Part shown: in pieces, positions 7,646-16,227 of the stretch
Numbering within the stretch: the first letter of the stretch is position 1
Layout of the letters: each line of letters begins with the position of its first letter
Assembly (NCBI GenBank): GCA_964558295.1
Contig: CAZLDQ010000016.1
Location: 1-45,181 of the forward strand
Source: JBDKTH01 sp964558295
GTDB taxonomy: Bacteria > Planctomycetota > Planctomycetia > Pirellulales > Thermoguttaceae
Direction of reading: 5' to 3'
Length of the DNA stretch: 45,181 nucleotides
Translations under genes and position numbers: made by a program
The notes under the pieces: model-generated
What the model saw: only the letters and a program-made list of their open reading frames with translations
The model's database searches: none
What the model was told of the DNA's origin: nothing

Positions 7646-9085
7646 TCAAGCACGGCTGGCGGTCTTGAGCCACTTGTCGATAGCGGCGGCGGCCAAGCGG
7701 CCTTCGTTGATGGCGTGAACGACGAGCGAGGCGCCGCGCACGGTATCGCCGGCGGCGAAAACACCTTCCTGATTGCACATCCAATCGTGAACGACGAGAT
7801 TGCCGCGGCCGTTGTAGTCAAGGGCGAGTTGTTCGACGAGTCCTTCGTGGGTGACGTGCAAAAAACCCATGGCTAACAGGACCAGATCGGCCTTGAGAAT
7901 GAAGTCGGAGCCGGGGCGTTCCCGCATCTCCCAGCCCCTGGGCCCCTGAGTCCAATCGACCTTCGAGCAATGCAACTGGGTTACGCCTTGGGGTGTGCCG
8001 AGCAAGGCTTTCGTCTGGACGCTCCATCGGCGCTCGCAGCCTTCTTCATGGGAACTGGAGGTTCGCATGATCTTGGGCCAAAGGGGCCAGGGGGTTTCCG
8101 GATTGCGACGGGTGACGGGCGGCTTGGGAAGGATTTCGATTTGGGTGACGGAGGCCGCGCCTTGGCGGATCGCCGTGCCCACGCAGTCGCTCCCCGTGTC
8201 GCCGCCGCCCACGACAACCACGTGCTTGTCCTTGGCGCTGAGCTGTTTCGGGCCGAGGTTGTTGGCCGGATCTCCGGCATTGCGGCGGTTCTGTTGCGTG
8301 AGGAACTCCATCGCATAGTGAACGCCGTTTAATTCCGCACCGGGGACTTTGAGCGGCCGGGGCACGCCGGCGCCCATGCAGAGACAGACGGCGTCGAAGA
8401 GTTTACGAAGATACCGTCCGGAAATATCGACGCCGACATTCACGCCGGTTTCGAATCGCACACCTTCTTCACGCAACTGCTCCAGGCGGCGGTCAATCAC
8501 CCGCTTTTCCAGCTTGAAGTCGGGAATGCCGTAGCGCAATAGGCCGCCGATGCGGTCGTCCTTTTCAAACACGACCACTTCGTGCCCGGCGCGGGCAAGC
8601 TGCTGAGCGGCGGCCAAGCCGGATGGTCCGGAGCCGATGATCGCCACCTTGCGTCCGCTGCGCAGGGCCGGCTTGATCGGCGTGTTCCAGCCCTCGGCCC
8701 AGGCCCGTTCGGCAATCTGGTATTCGATCTGCTTGATCGTGACGGGATCGTCGTTGTAATTGAGTGTGCAGGCGGCTTCGCACGGGGCCGGACAGACCCG
8801 ACCGGTGATCTCCGGAAAGTTGTTCGTCGAGTGGAGGTTGGCCGCTGCTTCCCGCCAACGGTTCTTGTAGACCAGGTCGTTGAATTCGGGAATCCGGTTC
8901 TTCACCGGGCAACCATAGCCGTGGCAGAACGGGATTCCGCAGTCCATGCATCGGGCGGCCTGCTCGTTGAGGACCTTGGCCGCCAGCGGTCGGTCAACCT
9001 CATACCAATCGTTGATCCGTTCCTGAACCGGACGGTGCGGAATCTCGGCGCGTTGAAAATCCAGAAAACCAGTGGGACTAGCCAT
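7646..9085 (-). CDS. gltD: Glutamate synthase small subunit
   Basis: A 479-residue flavin and iron-sulfur subunit that takes electrons from NAD(P)H and passes them to the GltB subunit for glutamate synthesis. N-terminal cysteines C46, C49, C54, C59 and C98, C102, C106 bind the two [4Fe-4S] clusters. The FAD-binding block IGSGPSGLAAAQQLARAG follows at about residue 150, and a second nucleotide site (VVVGGGDTGSDC) binds NAD(P)H. The C-terminal AAGDTVRGASLVVHAI block is the usual FAD-contacting end. Length and motif order match bacterial GltD. It lies 160 bases after gltB on the same strand, most likely one operon, with 7-bp repeats in the gap. Confidence 0.97.
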   Translation of the reverse strand: MASPTGFLDFQRAEIPHRPVQERINDWYEVDRPLAAKVLNEQAARCMDCGIPFCHGYGCPVKNRIPEFNDLVYKNRWREAAANLHSTNNFPEITGRVCPAPCEAACTLNYNDDPVTIKQIEYQIAERAWAEGWNTPIKPALRSGRKVAIIGSGPSGLAAAQQLARAGHEVVVFEKDDRIGGLLRYGIPDFKLEKRVIDRRLEQLREEGVRFETGVNVGVDISGRYLRKLFDAVCLCMGAGVPRPLKVPGAELNGVHYAMEFLTQQNRRNAGDPANNLGPKQLSAKDKHVVVVGGGDTGSDCVGTAIRQGAASVTQIEILPKPPVTRRNPETPWPLWPKIMRTSSSHEEGCERRWSVQTKALLGTPQGVTQLHCSKVDWTQGPRGWEMRERPGSDFILKADLVLLAMGFLHVTHEGLVEQLALDYNGRGNLVVHDWMCNQEGVFAAGDTVRGASLVVHAINEGRLAAAAIDKWLKTASRA

Positions 9086-9096
9086 GGCAGGACGTC

Positions 9097-9166
9097 AGGG
9101 ATTAGGGGTTAGGAGCTAGGAGTTCGGGGCTCGGGTTTAGTAGGCAGTGGGCAGCGAGCAGTGGGC
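9097..9166. repeat. Degenerate heptamer tandem array, 10 units
   Basis: The 70 bases divide cleanly into ten 7-bp units: AGGGATT, AGGGGTT, AGGAGCT, AGGAGTT, CGGGGCT, CGGGTTT, AGTAGGC, AGTGGGC, AGCGAGC, AGTGGGC. The first half is GGRGTT-like and the second half AGTGGGC-like. The array begins 11 bases upstream of the gltD start codon (minus strand). It resembles the short tandemly repeated heptanucleotides known from cyanobacteria. Function unknown. Confidence 0.75.
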
Positions 9167-9208
9167 ACTGAAGGAACGGCGAACTGTGGCTTGTCTCTTT
9201 GCGGCTCG

Positions 9209-9243
9209 CCATCATCCACGACTCACCATTCACCATTCACGAT
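9209..9243. repeat. Second heptamer array, 5 units
   Basis: Five 7-bp units: CCATCAT, CCACGAC, TCACCAT, TCACCAT, TCACGAT. The array ends two bases before the gltB stop codon (9246-9248 on the minus strand). It has a different consensus but the same period as the 9097-9166 array, and the two are separated by 42 bases. Confidence 0.7.
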
Positions 9244-9245
9244 AT

Positions 9246-12200
9246 TCATCCGCCAAATACTTCTTCAGTCGCCAAGGTCTGCTCCCCTTTGGCATGGTCG
9301 CGTTCGCGCAACCGCTCCAGGGCGTTGCGGTAGTCAATCGGCATGACTTTGACGAACTTGCCAGCCATTTCGTGCCAGTTATCGAGGATTCGCTTGGCTT
9401 GCTGACTGCCGGTCCACTGATGGTGGCGGCTGATCAGGTCATGCAGCACGCGAGAATCCTCTTCCTGCCAGATCGACTCCAACTCAACCATGTCGAGGTT
9501 GCAGAGTGTGTCAAACAGTTGATGCTCATCAAGCACGTACGCGATTCCCCCACTCATGCCGGCGGCGAAATTGCGCCCGGTGCGTCCGAGGACGACTACC
9601 GTGCCACCGGTCATGTATTCGCAACCATGGTCGCCGACGCCTTCGACAACGGCCACCGCTCCGCTGTTGCGAACGGCAAACCGTTCGCCGGCCAAGCCGT
9701 TGACAAACAGTTCGCCGGTTGTGGCGCCGTAGAGGACCGTGTTGCCGACAATCACGTTGTCCTGAGGATCGAAGGAGGCGCCGGGAGGTGTGATAACGAC
9801 AATCCGCCCCCCGGAGAGCCCCTTGCCCACATAGTCGTTCGACTCGCCGACCAACCGCAGCGTGATCCCGGGAGCAAGGAACGCTCCAAAGCTCTGACCG
9901 GCGGAGCCGCGGAAGGTGATATCGAGCGAGTCGTCGGGAAGGCCCTTGGCGCCAAAACGTTTCACAATCCGATTGCTGAGCGTGGCGCCGACGGTGCGGT
10001 GGATGTTGCGAATGGGTAGCTCCAACCGCATCGGCTGGCCCGACTTGAGGCAGGGCTCGATCTTCTGGAGGATTTCCCAGTCGAGGTTGTCCTTGTGGGT
10101 GTTGGTCTGTTTGCGTACGCATTGCAGCACACAGCCATTGGACTGATTGGGCGGTGCCAACAGGGCCGAGAGATCCAGGCCGGCCGCCTTCCAATGGTCG
10201 ATTGCCTTGCGGCAGTTCAGCCGATCGACGCGGCCGATCATCTCCTCCATGCGGCGGAAACCAAGTTCGGCCATGATTTGGCGAATCTCCTCGGCGAGGT
10301 AGGTGAGGAACCGCACGACGAAATCGGGCTTGCCGCCGAACCGCTTGCGCAGCTCAGGGTTCTGCGTGGCGATGCCGACGGGGCAGGTCCCCAGGTGGCA
10401 CTTGCGCATCAAGAGGCATCCCATTGAGACCAGGGCCGAGGTGCCGAAACCGAACCGTTCGGCGCCAAGCAGGGCGGCGATCACCACGTCCCGGCCGGTT
10501 TTCATTTGTCCGTCGGCTTGAACGCGAATTCGGTCACGAAGGCCATTGAGCACAAGTGTCTGTTGTGTCTCGGCCAGGCCGATCTCCCAAGGCGAACCGG
10601 CATACTTGATCGACGACCAGGGGCTGGCACCCGTGCCTCCATCGTGCCCGCTGATAAGGACCTCGTCGGCATTCCCCTTGGCCACCCCGGCGGCCACCGT
10701 CCCCACGCCGACCTCGGAGACAAGCTTCACCGAGACTTCGCACTCGGGATTGGCGCACTTCAAGTCGTAGATCAACTGCGCGAGATCTTCGATCGAGTAG
10801 ATGTCGTGGTGCGGAGGCGGCGAAATCAGCGAGACGCCCGGGGTCGAATGCCGCAGTTTGGCGATTTCTTCGGTCACTTTGTGGCCGGGCAACTGTCCGC
10901 CTTCCCCGGGCTTAGCCCCTTGGGCCATCTTGATTTGCAGGATCTTGGCATTCGCCAGATACTCGATTGTCACGCCGAACCGGGCGCTGGCCACCTGTTT
11001 GATACCGCAGTTGGCCGAATCGCCGTTTTTCGATGGCAGGTAACGTGCGGGATCCTCGCCTCCTTCGCCCGTATTGGCCATCGCGCCCAACCGGTTCATG
11101 GCGATGGCCAGCGTTTCGTGGGCCTCCTTGCTGATCGAGCCGTGCGACATAGCCCCGGTATAGAACCGTTTCACGATCTCGCTGACCGGTTCGACTTCAT
11201 CGAGCGGCACCGGCGTGCCTGGGACGAATTCGAACAAGCCCCGCAGGGTGCACAACTCGCGGCTTTGGTTGTTGATCGCTTGAGAATACTCGGCGAAGGC
11301 CTGACGATCTTGATACATCACGGCATGCTGAAGCCGGGAAATCGTCGTGGGGTTCCAGAGGTGCCGCTCGCCGTCGACGCGATAGTGATACTCTCCGCCG
11401 AAGTCCAACTCCAAGGCGGCTGGATCTCGCGGCTGGAAAGCGGCCTGGTGGCGGACCAGGGCTTCGCGGGCGATCACGTCCAGTCCAGCGCCACCGATGC
11501 GTGAAGCTGTCCCCTTGAAGTATTTGTCGATCACGTCGCGTTGCAACCCAATCGCCTCAAACTGCTGGGCCGCATGGTAACTCCGCAAGGTGGAGATGCC
11601 CATTTTGGACATCGTCTTGAGGATCCCCTTTTTGGCAGCCGTGATATACTGGTCGACCAACTGGGTGATCTCCATCTCTTGCGGCAGATCACCCTCGGCG
11701 TGCAGTTTGTAAATCGCCTCGAAGGCCAAATAGGGATTGATCGCATTGGCTCCATAGCCGCACAACAGGCAGAAGTGCATCACTTCGCGAGGCTCGCCGC
11801 TTTCCACAACAATTCCGGCCTCGCTTCGCAACCGCCGTTCCAAGAGGCCGTGATGCACGGCCGCCGTGGCCAACAGGCTGGGGATCGGCGCCTTCAGCGG
11901 CGAGAGATTACGGTCGCTAAGGATCAAAAGCGACGCGCCATCGTGGATCTCGCGTGCAGCCGCATCAACCAGCTCCTCCAAAGCCCGCCGCAGGGCCTCC
12001 CCAGGATGGGGATCAGTGGCGTCAAATACCGCCGACAACGTGGCCACTTTGAAATCGTCGTGCTTGGTCGCACGGAGCCGCTCAATGTCTTGATTCGTGA
12101 GGATCGGGTGCGGCAGCTTCAACTGGCGGCAGTGCTGCGGGGTCTCCGCCAACAAGTTGCGTTGCTTGCCGGTAAACGACATCAGCGACATTACCAACCC

Positions 12201-13811
12201 TTCGCGGAGCGGATCGATCGGCGGGTTGGTCACCTGAGCAAACAACTGCTTGAAATAGCTGAACAGCAGTTTCTCGCGATCGGAAAGAATAGCCAGCGGT
12301 GTATCGGTCCCCATCGAGCCGACCGGTTCCTGGCCGTTGGCCGCCATGGGGCCGAGAATCATTTGCAACTCTTCCCGCGTGTAGCCGAACGCGCGAAGCC
12401 GCTGGGCCACGGTCTGCGGATCGGTCTGGACCGGCTGCGGCGGCTGGAACAACCCACGCAACTCGATGCGATTCTCTTCTAGCCAGCGACGGTAGGGACG
12501 TTGGCGGGCGATCTTTCCTTTGACCTCGCTATCGACGACGATCCGACCTTCCTGGGTGTCGACCAAAAACATCTTGCCCGGCTGAAGACGGCCTTTCTGC
12601 CGGACCTTTTCCGGCGGAAACTCGATCACGCCCACTTCGCTGGCGAGTACGACCAGTCCGTCGGTTGTCACTGTATAGCGGCAGGGACGCAGGCCGTTCC
12701 GGTCAAGCGTGCCGCCGACCAAGCGGCCATCGGTAAAGACCATCGCGGCAGGGCCATCCCACGGTTCGAGGATTGCCGAGTGGTATTCATAGAAGGCCCG
12801 CTTGTCGATGCTGATGTGGTAGCGAGGTCCAAACGCCTCGGGGATCATCATCATCAGGGAGTGGGGAGCCGAACGCCCGGCGCGGACCAAAAGCTCCATC
12901 ACGTTATCAAACGACGACGAATCGCTGCCGCCTTGCTCAATAATGGGGAAGAGTTGCGAAATATCCTCGGTCAAGGCCGGACAGTGCATTGTCTTCTCGT
13001 AGCCCTGGATCCGATTAATGTTGCCACGCAAAGTGTTGATTTCGCCGTTGTGGGCAATCATGCGGAAGGGCTGAGCAAGCCGCCAACTGGGGAAGGTGTT
13101 CGTGCTGTACCGCTGGTGGACAATCGCCAACGCCGTCACTACCCGCTCGTCTTCCAAGTCGGGGTAATAGGCGAACAGCTGCGGCGCCAGAAACATTCCC
13201 TTGTAGACGATCGTGCGGCAGGACATCGAGGGGATGTAGAAGTCGGCCGCCTCCTCGCCAAATAGCCTGCTTGCCCGATGCTCCGCCCTCTTGCGGGCCA
13301 CGAACAGCCGCCGCTCCAAGTCCAGATCGGTGCGTCCTTCGCCGCTGATGAAAAGTTGACGGACAACCGGCTCCGACGCCCGCGCGATCTCGCCGAGCGT
13401 CGTGTTCGAGGTCGGCACGTCGCGCCAGCCGAGAACCTTCAGCCCCTCCTCTTGGACGCATTCGGCCAAAACTTGCTCGCAGCTTCGACGCATCTCCGGA
13501 TCACGAGGCTCGAAGATCATCGCCACGCCGTAGTGCCGGGGCTCGGGCAGAGTGAACCTGAGAGCCGCCGCCTCGGCGGCGAAGAACTCGTGGGGAATCT
13601 GCATCAGAATGCCGGCCCCGTCGCCCGTTGACTCGTCGGCACCCGCTGCACCACGATGCATCAGGTTCATGAGCACCTGTTTACCATACTCCACAATCGC
13701 ATGCTCGCGGCGACCGGAAATATTGACAATCGCTCCGATTCCACAAGCGTCGTGTTCCCAAGCCGGGTCGTAGAGTCCTTGTGCCTTCGGTGCAGTAAAG
13801 GGCATAGCCAT
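9246..13811 (-). CDS. gltB: Glutamate synthase large subunit
   Basis: A 1521-residue enzyme making two glutamates from glutamine and 2-oxoglutarate. Cys23 (in DACGIGAIVN) is the N-terminal nucleophile of the glutaminase domain after removal of a 22-residue leader. The glutaminase domain spans roughly 23-430 (HNGEINTLRGN, DRNGLRPCRY). A linker domain follows, then the FMN-binding synthase barrel at about 850-1230 (LISPPPHHDIYSIEDL, SGHDGGTGASPWSSIKYAG), with the [3Fe-4S] ligands C1132, C1138 and C1143. A C-terminal beta-helix domain rich in glycine (GGTVVVLGRTGRNFAAGMSGG) channels ammonia. Length is normal. The start at 13811 has a promoter candidate about 55 bases upstream; gltD follows. Confidence 0.97.
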   Translation of the reverse strand: MAMPFTAPKAQGLYDPAWEHDACGIGAIVNISGRREHAIVEYGKQVLMNLMHRGAAGADESTGDGAGILMQIPHEFFAAEAAALRFTLPEPRHYGVAMIFEPRDPEMRRSCEQVLAECVQEEGLKVLGWRDVPTSNTTLGEIARASEPVVRQLFISGEGRTDLDLERRLFVARKRAEHRASRLFGEEAADFYIPSMSCRTIVYKGMFLAPQLFAYYPDLEDERVVTALAIVHQRYSTNTFPSWRLAQPFRMIAHNGEINTLRGNINRIQGYEKTMHCPALTEDISQLFPIIEQGGSDSSSFDNVMELLVRAGRSAPHSLMMMIPEAFGPRYHISIDKRAFYEYHSAILEPWDGPAAMVFTDGRLVGGTLDRNGLRPCRYTVTTDGLVVLASEVGVIEFPPEKVRQKGRLQPGKMFLVDTQEGRIVVDSEVKGKIARQRPYRRWLEENRIELRGLFQPPQPVQTDPQTVAQRLRAFGYTREELQMILGPMAANGQEPVGSMGTDTPLAILSDREKLLFSYFKQLFAQVTNPPIDPLREGLVMSLMSFTGKQRNLLAETPQHCRQLKLPHPILTNQDIERLRATKHDDFKVATLSAVFDATDPHPGEALRRALEELVDAAAREIHDGASLLILSDRNLSPLKAPIPSLLATAAVHHGLLERRLRSEAGIVVESGEPREVMHFCLLCGYGANAINPYLAFEAIYKLHAEGDLPQEMEITQLVDQYITAAKKGILKTMSKMGISTLRSYHAAQQFEAIGLQRDVIDKYFKGTASRIGGAGLDVIAREALVRHQAAFQPRDPAALELDFGGEYHYRVDGERHLWNPTTISRLQHAVMYQDRQAFAEYSQAINNQSRELCTLRGLFEFVPGTPVPLDEVEPVSEIVKRFYTGAMSHGSISKEAHETLAIAMNRLGAMANTGEGGEDPARYLPSKNGDSANCGIKQVASARFGVTIEYLANAKILQIKMAQGAKPGEGGQLPGHKVTEEIAKLRHSTPGVSLISPPPHHDIYSIEDLAQLIYDLKCANPECEVSVKLVSEVGVGTVAAGVAKGNADEVLISGHDGGTGASPWSSIKYAGSPWEIGLAETQQTLVLNGLRDRIRVQADGQMKTGRDVVIAALLGAERFGFGTSALVSMGCLLMRKCHLGTCPVGIATQNPELRKRFGGKPDFVVRFLTYLAEEIRQIMAELGFRRMEEMIGRVDRLNCRKAIDHWKAAGLDLSALLAPPNQSNGCVLQCVRKQTNTHKDNLDWEILQKIEPCLKSGQPMRLELPIRNIHRTVGATLSNRIVKRFGAKGLPDDSLDITFRGSAGQSFGAFLAPGITLRLVGESNDYVGKGLSGGRIVVITPPGASFDPQDNVIVGNTVLYGATTGELFVNGLAGERFAVRNSGAVAVVEGVGDHGCEYMTGGTVVVLGRTGRNFAAGMSGGIAYVLDEHQLFDTLCNLDMVELESIWQEEDSRVLHDLISRHHQWTGSQQAKRILDNWHEMAGKFVKVMPIDYRNALERLRERDHAKGEQTLATEEVFGG

Positions 13812-13865
13812 CTTCAGCTCTGACTACATCTAAAATCACGTTCGTACCGGGTCAGACTTTCATTG

Positions 13866-13893
13866 ATCGTACCATTAGTCTCGCTAATGTCAA
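13866..13893 (-). promoter_or_regulatory. Sigma-70-type promoter candidate for gltBD
   Basis: On the minus strand TTGACA (13893-13888) and TACGAT (13871-13866) are spaced by 16 bases. The start of transcription would fall near 13859, giving a leader of about 48 bases before the gltB ATG at 13811. The surrounding DNA is clearly richer in A and T than the genes. By-eye call. Confidence 0.5.
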
Positions 13894-14336
13894 GATCGAC
13901 GCAGCATTATCAATACTTAGCCCCCCGAAACGGCTGAGCCGAGCGGACGGCCGACTGGCAAAACCGGCTGGTTCGAAGATGATCGTGGGCCCATGCGTGC
14001 GTTGTGAGGGTCCCCAAAAGGCAGCGGGTTTCACGCCGGCGATGTAAGGCTTGTATTGCCAAGGTGTTGCGCATGGATCAGAGTCGACCCTTGCTCGGAG
14101 TGTCTGGTACCTTTTTTGGTGTTTCGGCGGGCGGGCAAATCAACCGCATTGCCCCAGCGACATGGCCTGACGATTGAGATGCAGGGGCTCCCCCCCCCCA
14201 TGCACACGAACGCTCCGCAACTGCAACGCAGACTTGGTTGGACACTTGAACAACCCCAGCGGGAAGAAATATCGTCGAAGACCGGATGCATGATTCCCCC
14301 CCTCGTGATGTCAGGGGGGAAGACTTCCTGGCGTCC
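13894..14336. other. Gene-free stretch upstream of gltB
   Basis: I see no supportable gene here. Short open frames exist on both strands but none shows a recognisable motif or a ribosome site. A run of ten C (14190-14199) and a run of seven C at about 14296-14302 are present. The stretch leads into the hairpin cluster and the broken gene that follow. Confidence 0.5.
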
Positions 14337-14361
14337 CTCGGCAGGCATCCCGCCTGCCGAG
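14337..14361. repeat. Perfect 10-bp hairpin (REP-like)
   Basis: CTCGGCAGGC (14337-14346), a 5-base loop ATCCC, then the exact complement GCCTGCCGAG (14352-14361). It is the first of three stem-loops packed within 115 bases. No T-run follows on either strand, so a repetitive palindromic element is as likely as a terminator. Confidence 0.65.
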
Positions 14362-14366
14362 ACTTC

Positions 14367-14417
14367 AGCATCTTGCCGGAGGCTTACTCTGCAGCCTCCG
14401 GGGGCCGGCAGGATGCT
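14367..14417. repeat. Nested two-level stem-loop
   Basis: The inner perfect stem is CCGGAGGCT (14376-14384) with AGCCTCCGG (14393-14401), loop of 8. The outer arms AGCATCTTGCC (from 14367) and GGCAGGATGCT (to 14417) pair with one wobble, and a few extra bases bulge on the right side. Together they make a long imperfect cruciform. Confidence 0.6.
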
Positions 14418-14432
14418 TGGCGTACTGTATTG

Positions 14433-14450
14433 CGTAGCAACCTTGCTACG
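14433..14450. repeat. Perfect 8-bp hairpin
   Basis: CGTAGCAA (14433-14440), two bases CC, then the exact complement TTGCTACG (14443-14450). It directly abuts the point where recognisable coding similarity of the broken gene begins. Confidence 0.6.
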
Positions 14451-14935
14451 AGACGTCCAACGAGCACTTCGGCAAGACGGTGACTGGCATCTTCACCGAC
14501 AAGCCGAGCCTTTTGAGACGCGGTGCACGCAAGGGGCACATTCCGTGGACGGCTAGGCTGGCCGACGACTTCCGCAAGCGGCACGGCTACGACCTGTTAC
14601 CCGTGCTGCCTGCGTTGTTCTTCGACGTCGGACCGCAGACGGCAAGGATTCGCAAGGACTTCCATCAGACTGTTGCTGAGCGGCTCGACGCAATAAAAAT
14701 GAGATCTACGGCGTCTATGACTGGCGTTTGACGATGGACGAGATGAAGGGGTTGGCTGACTGGCTCACCGTGCGCCACGTCAATCTATTGTATCCGCATG
14801 TCTTCTCTTATTCGCGAGCCGGACTTCGGACGTTCGAACGTCCGCCGGACCTGGGGATCGGCGCCGCTTGGTGGCCGCACGATCGTTTGTTGGCCGACGG
14901 CACGAGCCGGCACTGTTGGCTGACGACTAGTTCCC
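14441..14935 (+). pseudogene. Broken glycoside-hydrolase-like gene fragment
   Basis: Two protein segments of one large family are present in different frames. The first, about 14450-14690, reads HFGKTVTGIFTDKPSLL, IPWTARLADDFRKRHGYDLL, PALFFDVGPQTARIRKDFHQ. The second, about 14700-14935, reads NEIYGVYDWRLTMDEMKGL, ADWLTVRHVNLLYPHVFSYS, ERPPDLGIGAAWWPHDRLLA. Such blocks occur, in this order but with a long stretch between them, in large bacterial glycosidase-like proteins with a TIM-barrel core (GH106-like or related). The shift of frame, the missing middle and the absent ends show decay after deletion. The exact family is uncertain, and the limits are where similarity stops being visible. Confidence 0.65.
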
Positions 14936-14979
14936 TGGCGGCTCGGGACACTCCCCGATTGCTCACAACGCCGTTTGGC

Positions 14980-14997
14980 CCCGGCACTTGTGCCGGG
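14980..14997. repeat. Hairpin after the broken gene
   Basis: CCCGGCA (14980-14986) pairs with TGCCGGG (14991-14997) across a 4-base loop CTTG. It is followed by CGTTTT, so it may act as a terminator on the plus strand or belong to the same palindrome class as the hairpins at 14337-14450. Confidence 0.5.
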
Positions 14998-15074
14998 CGT
15001 TTTGCGAACTTCACTCCACAAAAGGAGTTGACACCGGGGGAACGTCCGATTAGAGGTTAAGAATGAAAAACACT

Positions 15075-15101
15075 CTCGCCCGTGTGGCGAGTCCCCCTTT
15101 T
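15075..15101 (+). terminator. Terminator-like stem before the DUF1080 gene
   Basis: CTCGCC (15075-15080) pairs with GGCGAG (15086-15091) across CGTGT and is followed by TCCCCCTTTT. It could end read-through transcription from the dead gene region, or act as an attenuator in the leader of the gene that starts at 15122. Confidence 0.4.
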
Positions 15102-15121
15102 GATTCAGGAGTATCGCAACG

Positions 15122-15838
15122 ATGACGCGGCATGTGATTGTGGGGCTCGCGTTGGTTCTGTGCATCGGTCTGAGCGTTCCGCTATGTGGTGGTGAGTATA
15201 TCAGTGGCAAGGTTTGGCCGGAACCGAAGGTGATCGATGCGGGTTCTGCGGCCAAGGCGCCCTCGGACGCGATTGTCCTCTTCGACGGCAAGGATCTCTC
15301 GCAATGGGAGGGGGGCGAGAAGTGGATCATCAAGGACGGTGCTGCGATTGCCCACGGTGGCAGTATCCAGACGAAGCGGGCCTTCGGCGACTGCCAGCTC
15401 CATGTCGAATGGGCTTCGCCCGAGAAGGTGGAAGGCGAAGGGCAGGGACGCGGCAACAGTGGCGTCTACCTGATGAGCCATTATGAGGTGCAGATTCTTG
15501 ATTCGTACAACAACAAGACCTACTTTGACGGACAGTGCGGAGCACTCTACAAGCAGCGTCCGCCGCTGGTCAACGCCTGCCGCAAGCCGGGCGAATGGCA
15601 GACCTACGACATCATCTTTACGGCGCCGCGTTTTGAGGCCGACGGCAAGCTCAAGACGCCCGGCTACCTAACCGTGCTGCACAACGGTGTCTTGATCCAG
15701 AATCACACGGAGATCGAAGGCATCTCGGCCTGGGACGCACCACCGAAGTATACGGCACATCCTGACAAGCTGCCGATCCAACTGCAATTCCATGGTAACC
15801 CCGTACGGTACCGCAATATTTGGATTCGCGAGCTTTAG
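15122..15838 (+). CDS. Secreted DUF1080-family protein
   Basis: A 238-residue protein with a signal peptide (about residues 1-24, hydrophobic core IVGLALVLCIGLSVPL), so it is exported. The rest is one DUF1080 domain, a concanavalin-like beta-sandwich. Typical blocks are VLFDGKDLSQWE, WIIKDGAAIAHGG, GNSGVYLMSHYEVQILDS, GEWQTYDIIFTAPRF, LTVLHNGVLIQNH and PIQLQFHGNPVRYRNIWI. Members of the family have been linked to hydrolysis of 3-keto-glucosides, and the family is greatly expanded in Planctomycetes. An AGGAG ribosome site (15108-15112) precedes the start by 10 bases. The small VOC-like gene follows on the same strand. The true substrate cannot be read from sequence. Confidence 0.9.
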   Translation: MTRHVIVGLALVLCIGLSVPLCGGEYISGKVWPEPKVIDAGSAAKAPSDAIVLFDGKDLSQWEGGEKWIIKDGAAIAHGGSIQTKRAFGDCQLHVEWASPEKVEGEGQGRGNSGVYLMSHYEVQILDSYNNKTYFDGQCGALYKQRPPLVNACRKPGEWQTYDIIFTAPRFEADGKLKTPGYLTVLHNGVLIQNHTEIEGISAWDAPPKYTAHPDKLPIQLQFHGNPVRYRNIWIREL

Positions 15839-15905
15839 ACAAGTCGGCAACCTCGTTTGTTTTCGTCACACACAGACTCTGATTGCATCCGGAAGGAACC
15901 CGAGA

Positions 15906-16223
15906 GTGAAGACATTCCATCACATTGGTCTCGTGGCGGGCGGACCCAAGTCCGGCGAGGTGTATCTCGAAAACCTCAAGGTCTGGGTCACCAATCCTGA
16001 CGACGACCCGAATCGCGTCGAGTGGGTTCGTCCGGGGCCAGACAGCCCCTTGGCTGGTACGCCGGTGGCGGAGATGCCACACGTGTGCTGGAAGGTGGAC
16101 GACCTGGACGCGGCTCTCAAGGGCAAGACGCCCGTCGTCGGACCGTTGGAGGCCGCTCCCGGGCTGCGGATCGCCTATTTCTTCGTCGACGGGGCGTTGG
16201 TGGAATACCTGGAGGCCAAATAG
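15906..16223 (+). CDS. Small VOC/glyoxalase-like protein
   Basis: A 105-residue soluble protein resembling one VOC (glyoxalase/bleomycin-resistance) module pair: it starts VKTFHHIGLVAGG, has a central CWKVDDLDAALKGK helix and ends with AYFFVDGALVEYLEAK, where the terminal Glu is a usual metal ligand of that fold along with the His near the N-terminus. The GTG start at 15906 was chosen because AAGGAA precedes it by about 8 bases and family similarity begins there. The longer frame from 15792 overlaps the DUF1080 gene. It ends only 4 bases from the convergent pfkA. The function is unknown. Confidence 0.7.
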   Translation: MKTFHHIGLVAGGPKSGEVYLENLKVWVTNPDDDPNRVEWVRPGPDSPLAGTPVAEMPHVCWKVDDLDAALKGKTPVVGPLEAAPGLRIAYFFVDGALVEYLEAK

Positions 16224-16227
16224 CCGT

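Noticed and set aside
9097..9243. CRISPR array
   Set aside because: Units are only 7 bases, contiguous and without spacers; no cas genes are in the window.
10506..11504. Long plus-strand open frame (332 codons) antisense to gltB
   Set aside because: It mirrors gltB codon structure, has no recognisable motif and lies fully inside a perfectly conserved gene; GC-rich antisense frames of this length are expected.
12501..13265. Plus-strand open frame antisense to the gltB N-terminal region
   Set aside because: Shadow of the glutaminase domain coding; no protein features.
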